From Thalassospira sp. UBA1131 (GTDB lineage Bacteria; Pseudomonadota; Alphaproteobacteria; Rhodospirillales; Thalassospiraceae), in the NCBI RefSeq assembly GCF_002311515.1, contig NZ_DCAO01000048.1, positions 12,669-20,022 of the forward strand: 7,354 nt of DNA, read 5' to 3'. The notes under the pieces were generated by a model that worked only from the letters and a program-made list of their open reading frames with translations, was not told the DNA's origin and did no database searches. Below are positions 1-4,387 of this stretch, one piece after another (the first letter of the stretch is position 1; every line of letters begins with the position of its first letter). The position numbers and the translations under genes were made by a program.

Positions 1-162
1 CCATCAGTTGTATTGTTTTCGCGTGACTCAGATCCGAAACTCAGTGCGCCACGCGGTCATGGGCCGAATGCAGTCAGTATTGTACGCGAGAGTGATCTGC
101 GCCAACTCACCGTTAACCGGGTGATGGAAGTCATTCGCGAACGTCTCGATTTGACCGACTAA
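1..162 (+). CDS. C-terminal fragment of a probable family 9 glycosyltransferase (heptosyltransferase-like)
   Basis: The + strand frame beginning at base 1 stays open for 53 codons to a TAA at 160-162, so this is the 3' end of a gene that starts to the left of the window. The visible residues begin PSVVLFSRDSDP and continue with an APRG turn, then a hydrophobic strand (AVSIV) and a closing amphipathic helix (VNRVMEVIRERL). A 'P-hydrophobic strand-LF-xx-SDP-xx-xAPRG' pattern followed by a terminal helix is typical of the end of the nucleotide-sugar binding half of GT9 enzymes, which add ADP-heptose or related sugars to the lipopolysaccharide core. The family call rests on this short pattern only, and the N-terminal half and catalytic residues lie outside the window. 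No convincing terminator follows the stop. Confidence 0.55.
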   Translation, partial: PSVVLFSRDSDPKLSAPRGHGPNAVSIVRESDLRQLTVNRVMEVIRERLDLTD

Positions 163-247
163 AAATTCAGGTTTCAGTGTAATTTGGCGATCTCGGACAA
201 AGGCGCGGAAAATGGCGCTTTGCGGGCGCTGTAATTGCCTAAAATCA

Positions 248-275
248 TTGCTTTCTGAACGCACGTGGATATGCT
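248..275 (+). promoter_or_regulatory. Weak candidate promoter for infC
   Basis: TTGCTT at 248-253 and TATGCT at 270-275 are separated by 16 bases, a poor match to a sigma70 promoter. The overlapping GCTAGGTC at 273-280 partly resembles the GCTANAWC -10 element described for alphaproteobacterial housekeeping promoters. An isolated TAAAAT at 240-245 is a better -10 hexamer but has no good -35 at the right distance. A weak bulged hairpin (CAAAGGCGC at 198-206 with GCGCTTTG at 215-222) lies just upstream and lacks a T tract. A promoter somewhere in 163-350 is likely, but its exact position is not clear. Confidence 0.25.
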
Positions 276-352
276 AGGTCAGGTTTCAAGGAAAACATCC
301 CTGAACGTCCTTGCGTGTTTTTCTGTTTCTAACCGATTTGTTTGATGACCAT

Positions 353-367
353 AGGAGATTATCCATA
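353..367 (+). promoter_or_regulatory. Ribosome binding site and ATA start of infC
   Basis: AGGAG at 353-357 is followed by 7 bases and then ATA at 365-367. This is the only strong Shine-Dalgarno near the beginning of the IF3 frame, and it decides the start in favour of ATA. The alternatives are a TTG at 311, which would prepend 18 unrelated residues and has no Shine-Dalgarno, and an ATG at 386, which would remove seven residues and also lacks one. Confidence 0.8.
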
Positions 368-901
368 GCACGACCACGCAAACCGATGCAGCCGACCAAG
401 GAAGGTCCGCGCGTCAATGAGGATATCAAAGCCCGTTCCATCTGTGTTGTTGACTCTGAAGGCAACATGTCCGACCCGATGACGGTGCGTGAAGGCATTG
501 AAATGGCAGCGGAAGCTGGACTTGATCTTGTCGAAGTCGCTCCGAATGCCGAGCCGCCAGTTTGCAAGCTGATTGATTACGGCAAGTTCAAATACGAACA
601 AAGCAAGAAGCAGAACGAGGCCAAAAAGAAACAGAAGGTTATCGAGGTCAAGGAGATCAAACTCCGTCCGAACATCGATATCCATGACTACAACGTCAAA
701 CTGCGTGCTGCGCAGAAGTTTCTTGGCGGTGGAGACAAGGTGAAAGTCACGTTGCGTTTCCGCGGACGTGAGATGGCTCACCAGGACCTCGGTCTTGGCA
801 TGCTCCAGCGTTTTTCGGGGGACCTTGAGGATCTCGCAAAACCGGAGATGATGCCAAAGATGGAAGGCCGTGTTATGATTATGGTATTGGCGCCGCGTTA
901 A
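365..901 (+). CDS. infC: Translation initiation factor IF3
   Basis: The product is a 178-residue IF3, close to the usual 175-180. IF3 binds the 30S subunit, keeps it apart from 50S and proofreads initiator tRNA and start codon choice. The N-domain ends with the family signature NAEPPVCKLIDYGKFKYE (about residues 61-78). A lysine-rich linker helix follows (about 79-98), then the C-domain with the conserved RFRGREMAH (131-139) and a C-terminal MIMVLAPR. The start is called at ATA 365 because of the well-spaced AGGAG upstream, and because the protein then begins with ARPRKP after the initiator methionine. Rare start codons (AUU, AUC, AUA) are a known property of infC and are the basis of its autoregulation: IF3 rejects its own start codon when abundant. 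The gene is not directly linked to rpmI-rplT here. Its stop codon lies in the loop of a terminator hairpin. Confidence 0.97.
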   Translation: MARPRKPMQPTKEGPRVNEDIKARSICVVDSEGNMSDPMTVREGIEMAAEAGLDLVEVAPNAEPPVCKLIDYGKFKYEQSKKQNEAKKKQKVIEVKEIKLRPNIDIHDYNVKLRAAQKFLGGGDKVKVTLRFRGREMAHQDLGLGMLQRFSGDLEDLAKPEMMPKMEGRVMIMVLAPR

Positions 902-922
902 GACGCGGCGTTTTGCCTTTTT
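891..922 (+). terminator. Intrinsic terminator overlapping the infC stop codon
   Basis: CGCCGCGT at 891-898 and ACGCGGCG at 903-910 form a perfect 8-bp GC-rich stem with the 4-base loop TAAG, followed by TTTTGCCTTTTT. The 5' arm encodes the last infC codons, and the TAA stop (899-901) lies in the loop. This should end infC transcription, or reduce read-through into the response regulator gene. Confidence 0.85.
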
Positions 923-953
923 ACCCCAAGGTTCAAGCCAAAGAGGGAATGCC

Positions 954-1358
954 ATGCCAGTCGGAAATGATCTTTTGATCGTGGGCGTCGATGATGACCC
1001 CAAAAGTCTGGTTCTTCTGAAACGAATCGTCGAAAGCGGTGGGTTCACATTTCAGGGTGTTTCCTCTGGCAAGGATCTTCTTAAACTTCTCAAGACCAAA
1101 CGTCCGCGCATCATTCTGATGGATATCATGATGCCTGACATGAACGGGTTCGAGACCGCGATCAATGTCCGGACCCAGTTTCCCGATCTGGCCTGTGCAA
1201 TCATTTATGTCACGGCGCGACAAGGTGAAGAAGACCTGCGGGGTGGTGTTGCCGCCGGCGGCAATGATTTCGTGCTGAAACCGATCAATCGTGAAAAGCT
1301 TATGAGCCGAATCGAAAAATGGATCGGTCGGGCACATACCATCAAGACCGCAATCTGA
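954..1358 (+). CDS. Stand-alone receiver-domain response regulator (CheY/DivK type)
   Basis: The 134-residue protein is a single receiver domain with no attached output domain. It shows the full phosphorylation site: acidic residues Asp13-Asp14-Asp15 after the first strand (LLIVGVDDD), the phospho-acceptor Asp57 in ILMDIMMPDMNG, the switch Thr87 in YVTA, and Lys109-Pro110 in VLKP. It should therefore be phosphorylated by a histidine kinase or phosphotransfer protein and act by protein-protein contact in the cytoplasm. No kinase is encoded nearby, so the partner and pathway are unknown. The ATG at 954 is preceded by GAGGGA (943-948). The gene begins 52 bases after infC, with the infC terminator between them and no obvious promoter, so it may depend on read-through or on a promoter inside infC. 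It is convergent with the next gene and has no clear terminator in the 64-base gap. Confidence 0.93.
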   Translation: MPVGNDLLIVGVDDDPKSLVLLKRIVESGGFTFQGVSSGKDLLKLLKTKRPRIILMDIMMPDMNGFETAINVRTQFPDLACAIIYVTARQGEEDLRGGVAAGGNDFVLKPINREKLMSRIEKWIGRAHTIKTAI

Positions 1359-1422
1359 CCGTTGCCTGAAGCCTAATTGTGTTTTCGGCCATTCTTTCTG
1401 ATCTCAGGTTGTTGTGCCCCTT

Positions 1423-2373
1423 TTACTGGCCAAGCCACCCGACAATCGTCTCAATATAGACCGAGAACATAGAGAAGCTGACCACGCCAAGTGCGGTGGT
1501 TACCAGCACGATCGAGGAACTTCGTACGATATAGCGGTCATAAGTCGTTGCTATCACGAACACATTTCCCGCTGTCGGAAGAGCTGCCAGTAATAAGACG
1601 GCTTTTGTTTCAAGCCCGCTTGCTGAGCCAACAATCCAAAACCCGATAAATACTGCAATGGGGTGCACAATCAGTTTGGCAACCGACATGGTGGCAAGTT
1701 CGGCGCGCTTTTCGGCAATCGGTCGCCCAACCAGCGCAACGCCAATGGCAAACAATGCCGCCGGACCTGCACTTTGCCCCAACAAGTCCAGCAAGTAGTC
1801 AACGCCGTCGGGCCAATCAAGATTAAGCAAACTTGCAAGCACGCCGATGATGATTGCAAGCACAACCGGGTTGGTCAGGGTGCCTCTTATGATCTTGCCT
1901 GTTGGATGGCTGCCCTTTGCGTGCTTTGTCCCTTCCAGCAACAAAAGGGAGAGCGGCAGCATCACAATCAAATCAACTGCAAGCGCTACAATCAGCGGCA
2001 CAGTCGCCAGTGGGCCAAGCAACCCGATGATCAGCGGAAGCCCCATGAAGCCGACATTGCCCATGGTGCCGGCAAAGGAGAACAGCGTCTGGCTGGCTGG
2101 ATCAAGATGGAACACGCGCGAGGCGATGAGCCGCGAAATGCCATAAACCACAAGAGTACCGCCGCCATAGGCGAGGATGATGTCAGGCTGCCAAATCTCT
2201 GACGGGCTTCGGGTTGCAAGTGCCTTGAACAACAGGGCGGGCAGCGCAAAATAGAACACAAAGCCGTTGATGCCGCGCATCCCGTCGGGTGATACGATCT
2301 TGAACTTGCCGCCAATCCAGCCAAGGCCGATCAGTGCAAAGAATGGCAAAATGATTGATGTGATTTGCGACAT
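1423..2373 (-). CDS. AEC-family transporter (auxin efflux carrier / malonate permease-like)
   Basis: The 316-residue integral membrane protein has about ten hydrophobic segments in two halves of five, joined by a polar loop (LLEGTKHAKGSHPTG). AEC-family landmarks are visible: an N-terminal segment ITSIILPFFALIGLGW, GNVGFMGLPL in the fourth segment, LTNPVVLAIIIGV opening the second half, AALFAIGVAL, and the broken helix LPTAGNVFVIATTYD. The length agrees with the usual 300-320 residues. Family members export or import small organic acids; the substrate cannot be predicted here. The start at 2373 (MSQITS) gives the normal N-terminus. The frame is open further upstream, to 2529, but those residues are polar, proline-rich and unlike the family. 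No good Shine-Dalgarno precedes this ATG, so the start is less secure than the family call. The gene is divergent from rpmI and has no recognisable promoter of its own. Confidence 0.92.
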   Translation of the reverse strand: MSQITSIILPFFALIGLGWIGGKFKIVSPDGMRGINGFVFYFALPALLFKALATRSPSEIWQPDIILAYGGGTLVVYGISRLIASRVFHLDPASQTLFSFAGTMGNVGFMGLPLIIGLLGPLATVPLIVALAVDLIVMLPLSLLLLEGTKHAKGSHPTGKIIRGTLTNPVVLAIIIGVLASLLNLDWPDGVDYLLDLLGQSAGPAALFAIGVALVGRPIAEKRAELATMSVAKLIVHPIAVFIGFWIVGSASGLETKAVLLLAALPTAGNVFVIATTYDRYIVRSSSIVLVTTALGVVSFSMFSVYIETIVGWLGQ

Positions 2374-2470
2374 GTGATCAGTCAGATGGCAAAATGCGCG
2401 ATGATGGATTGGGTCTGAAAAAGTGGTGCCTGCGCACAATGGCGGCTCAATGTCCCAAAAAGCAAGGGGA

Positions 2471-2489
2471 AAGGGCTGAATTGGCCCTT
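2471..2489. repeat. Inverted repeat next to the rpmI -35 box
   Basis: AAGGGC at 2471-2476 is the exact reverse complement of GCCCTT at 2484-2489, with the 7-base spacer TGAATTG. The right arm runs into the -35 hexamer TTGAAA, which starts at 2488. It could be an operator half-site pair or a hairpin, for example in the upstream region of the divergent transporter mRNA. Its function is not known. Confidence 0.4.
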
Positions 2490-2516
2490 GAAAAAGGTTA
2501 AGTCGGAGTCTATAAC
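2488..2516 (+). promoter_or_regulatory. Sigma70-type promoter of the rpmI-rplT operon
   Basis: TTGAAA at 2488-2493 and TATAAC at 2511-2516 are separated by exactly 17 bases, and each hexamer matches the consensus at four or five of six positions. Transcription would start near 2523, giving a leader of about 104 bases before the rpmI start codon. It is the best promoter match I found in the window, as expected for ribosomal protein genes. Confidence 0.7.
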
Positions 2517-2541
2517 CACCCGTCCCCAAAACAGGTGGTGA

Positions 2542-2582
2542 GGCTGGAAGGTTTATATAGATCCTTCAGGGCATGCCCAGCC
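2542..2582 (+). promoter_or_regulatory. Possible structured leader of the rpmI-rplT mRNA
   Basis: Within the predicted leader, GGCTGG (2542-2547) can pair with CCAGCC (2577-2582), and the adjoining AAGG (2548-2551) with CCTT (2563-2566). A self-complementary GGGCATGCCC (2569-2578) offers a competing fold. L20 binds leader RNA to repress its own operon in enterobacteria and Firmicutes, so such a structure here is plausible. No known L20-binding motif was identified, and this is only a base-pairing observation. Confidence 0.25.
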
Positions 2583-2626
2583 GCCGTAGGGGATTTCGTT
2601 TTCATTGCTTTTGCAAGGATAGAAAA

Positions 2627-2824
2627 ATGCCCAAGATGAAGACCAAAGCGAGTGCGAAAAAACGCTTTCGCCTGACCGCCAGCGGAAAAGTCCGTCACAA
2701 CGTGGCAAACAAGCGCCACCTTCTGACTGCGAAACCGACCAAGATGAAGCGCCAGGCACGTGGCACGGAGATCCTCTGTGACGCAGATGCCCGCATCGTC
2801 AAAAAATTCCTGCCGTACGGTTAA
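2627..2824 (+). CDS. rpmI: 50S ribosomal protein L35
   Basis: The product has 65 residues, the standard length of bacterial L35, and is strongly basic. It begins MPKMKTKASAKKRFRLT and continues with SGKVRH, NKRHLL and the KMKRQ segment, ending KKFLPYG; this is the L35 signature from end to end. L35 is a small protein of the large ribosomal subunit. The start at 2627 is supported by AAGGA (2615-2619) at 7 bases. An in-frame ATG at 2573 would add 18 residues that do not belong to L35 and has no ribosome binding site. A small TTGC-TTTT-GCAA hairpin (2605-2616) touches the first bases of the Shine-Dalgarno. The gene is first in an operon with rplT, 17 bases downstream. Confidence 0.97.
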   Translation: MPKMKTKASAKKRFRLTASGKVRHNVANKRHLLTAKPTKMKRQARGTEILCDADARIVKKFLPYG

Positions 2825-2841
2825 GGTTGAAGGAGAGTTAA

Positions 2842-3198
2842 ATGGCTCGTGTAAAAGGGGGCGTGTCTTCACACGCTCGTCACCGCAAGGTTATTAAGGC
2901 TGCCAAGGGTTACCGCGGCCGCCGCAACAATACTTTCCGCACCGCCGTTCAGGCTGTGGAAAAAGGTCTGCAGTATGCATACCGCGATCGTCGCGTTAAG
3001 AAACGCCAGTTCCGCTCGCTCTGGATTCAGCGTATCAACGCTGGCGCACGTGAGAACGGTCTGAGCTATTCCCAGTTCATGAATGGCCTGAAAAAGGCTG
3101 GTGTTGAACTGGACCGTAAGGTTCTTGCCGACATCGCAGTGCGTGAGCCGGAAGCTTTCAAAGCTCTGGTCACCCAGGCGCAGGCTGCACTGGACTGA
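2842..3198 (+). CDS. rplT: 50S ribosomal protein L20
   Basis: The 118-residue, highly basic protein has the same length as Escherichia coli L20. It binds 23S rRNA early in assembly of the large subunit. Conserved blocks are visible in order: the N-terminal RNA-binding extension (MARVKGGVSSHARHRK), KAAKGYRGRRNN, the helix VEKGLQYAYRDRRVKKR, FRSLWIQRINAGAR, and a C-terminal globular part with LSYSQFMNGLKKAG and LDRKVLADIA. The start has a strong Shine-Dalgarno (AAGGAGAG, 2830-2837) at good spacing. In other bacteria L20 is also the repressor of its own operon; whether that holds here depends on the leader upstream of rpmI. Three hairpins follow the stop codon. Confidence 0.98.
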   Translation: MARVKGGVSSHARHRKVIKAAKGYRGRRNNTFRTAVQAVEKGLQYAYRDRRVKKRQFRSLWIQRINAGARENGLSYSQFMNGLKKAGVELDRKVLADIAVREPEAFKALVTQAQAALD

Positions 3199-3199
3199 T

Positions 3200-3219
3200 A
3201 AACCTTTGTAAAAAGGTTT
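3200..3219 (+). other. Hairpin immediately after rplT
   Basis: AAACCTTT (3200-3207) pairs perfectly with AAAGGTTT (3212-3219) around the loop GTAA, a GNRA-type tetraloop that stabilises RNA hairpins. It starts two bases after the rplT stop codon and has no T tract. It could protect the mRNA 3' end or form part of a regulated region before pheS. A second small hairpin follows (CCTGAT 3232-3237 with ATCAGG 3241-3246). Confidence 0.55.
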
Positions 3220-3244
3220 CATCGGCACTTGCCTGATTTGATCA

Positions 3245-3277
3245 GGGGCGGCCATATTGGCCGTCCCTTTTCTTTTT
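3245..3277 (+). terminator. Intrinsic terminator between rplT and pheS
   Basis: GGGGCGGCC (3245-3253) pairs with GGCCGTCCC (3259-3267) in a 9-bp stem containing one G-U pair, with the loop ATATT, and TTTTCTTTTT follows. This is a strong rho-independent terminator. It either ends the rpmI-rplT transcript or acts as an attenuator controlling read-through into pheST, since no clear promoter is visible between it and pheS. Confidence 0.85.
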
Positions 3278-3312
3278 GTGATTTTTAAACCCAAGCCAAA
3301 GCGTCGGAAGTT

Positions 3313-4383
3313 ATGGAAAACATCGAAGCATTGCGCGAAGAGGTTCTGGCGGAAGTCGAAAAGGCAGCGGATCTGACCGCGCTTGAAGACGTCCGCATCA
3401 GCGCCCTTGGCAAGAAAGGCCGCATTACCGGCCTGATGAAAAACCTTGGCAAGATGGACCCTGACCAGCGTCGTGAATTTGGTCAGACGCTTAATGCCGT
3501 CAAGGACCAGGTCGCTGGCGCAATCGAAACCCGTAAAACTGCCCTTGAGGATGCTGCCCTCGAGGCGCGTCTGTCGGGCGAGCGGATTGACGTCACCCTG
3601 TCCTCGCGTCCGGATGAAACCGCGGGCCGCATTCATCCGATCAGCCAGACGATTGATGAAATCGTCTCGATCTTTGGCGAAATGGGCTTTGCCCTGGCCG
3701 AAGGCCCTGATGTTGAAGACGACTTCCATAACTTTACCGCACTGAACATTCCGCCGGAACATCCCGCGCGTGAAATGCAGGACACCTTCTATCTGCCCGA
3801 ACAGGAAGATGGTTCGCGCCTTGTGCTGAGAACGCACACCTCGCCGGTGCAGATTCGGACCATGCAGTCGAAACCCCCGCCGATCCGCATCATTGCGCCG
3901 GGTCGTACCTATCGCTCTGACAGCGATATGACCCATACGCCGATGTTCCACCAGGTCGAAGGTCTGGTGATCGACAAGAAGACACATATGGGTCACCTCA
4001 AGGGCTGTCTGCTTGAGTTCGTCAAAACCTATTTCGAACTTGATGATGTGCCGGTCCGCTATCGTCCAAGCTTCTTCCCGTTCACCGAGCCGAGTGCCGA
4101 AATGGATATCGGTTGTTCGCGCAAAGGTGGGGAGCTCAAGATTGGTGAAGGCGACGACTGGCTGGAAATTCTTGGCTGCGGCATGGTTCATCCGCGCGTG
4201 CTTAGCGCCTGTGGCCTTGACCCCGAAGAATATCAGGGCTTTGCCTTTGGTATGGGGATCGAACGTATCGCCATGCTGAAATACGGTATTCCTGATCTTC
4301 GCACCTTCTTCGATACCGATCTGCGCTGGCTGAAACATTATGGTTTCGTGCCGCTGGATGTACCGAATATGGTAAGGGGCTGA
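3313..4383 (+). CDS. pheS: Phenylalanyl-tRNA synthetase alpha subunit
   Basis: The 356-residue protein is the catalytic subunit of the alpha2beta2 enzyme that charges tRNA-Phe in the cytoplasm. An N-terminal coiled-coil arm (about residues 1-90) binds tRNA. The class II aminoacylation core follows: motif 1 region GRIHPISQTIDEI (from about 105), LNIPPEHPAR, motif 2 RTYRSDSDMTHTPMFHQ (from 198), the FPFTEPSAE strand, GCGMVHP, and motif 3 GFAFGMGIERIAMLKYG. Ala311 in GFAFGMG corresponds to Ala294 of the E. coli enzyme, which shapes the phenylalanine pocket, so normal specificity is expected. The protein exceeds the 327-residue E. coli subunit mainly by small insertions and a C-terminal tail (after LKHYG). 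The start gives the standard N-terminus, but the nearest Shine-Dalgarno-like GGAAG (3306-3310) is only 2 bases from the ATG, so initiation may be weak. It is followed 4 bases later by pheT. Confidence 0.98.
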   Translation: MENIEALREEVLAEVEKAADLTALEDVRISALGKKGRITGLMKNLGKMDPDQRREFGQTLNAVKDQVAGAIETRKTALEDAALEARLSGERIDVTLSSRPDETAGRIHPISQTIDEIVSIFGEMGFALAEGPDVEDDFHNFTALNIPPEHPAREMQDTFYLPEQEDGSRLVLRTHTSPVQIRTMQSKPPPIRIIAPGRTYRSDSDMTHTPMFHQVEGLVIDKKTHMGHLKGCLLEFVKTYFELDDVPVRYRPSFFPFTEPSAEMDIGCSRKGGELKIGEGDDWLEILGCGMVHPRVLSACGLDPEEYQGFAFGMGIERIAMLKYGIPDLRTFFDTDLRWLKHYGFVPLDVPNMVRG

Positions 4384-4387
4384 GATA

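Noticed and set aside
28..264. 78-codon open frame on the minus strand at the left edge
   Set aside because: It overlaps the + strand frame with glycosyltransferase-like C-terminal motifs, and its own product shows no recognisable domain or ribosome binding site.
311..364. TTG-initiated N-terminal extension of infC by 18 residues
   Set aside because: It has no Shine-Dalgarno, its residues do not resemble any IF3 N-terminus, and the strong AGGAG lies inside it, correctly placed for the ATA at 365.
1359..1422. Possible shared terminator between the response regulator and the AEC transporter
   Set aside because: Only short or widely spaced complementary stretches are present (GGCCA/TGGCC and CCTGA/TCAGG with loops of 30 bases or more), with no compact stem plus T tract.
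2374..2529. Open upstream extension of the AEC transporter to an ATG at 2529
   Set aside because: It would add 52 polar, proline-rich residues unlike the family and would overlap the rpmI promoter. The ATG at 2373 begins directly before the first membrane segment.
2573..2626. In-frame ATG extending L35 by 18 residues
   Set aside because: L35 normally begins MPKMKT, and the ATG at 2627 has a well-spaced AAGGA. The extension has no ribosome binding site.
3229..3288. Possible pheM-like leader peptide starting at TTG 3229 and ending with three Phe codons before TAA
   Set aside because: The Phe codons are simply the terminator T tract and the T-rich bases after it, so they lie after the hairpin rather than before it as attenuation requires. 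There is no Shine-Dalgarno for the TTG.
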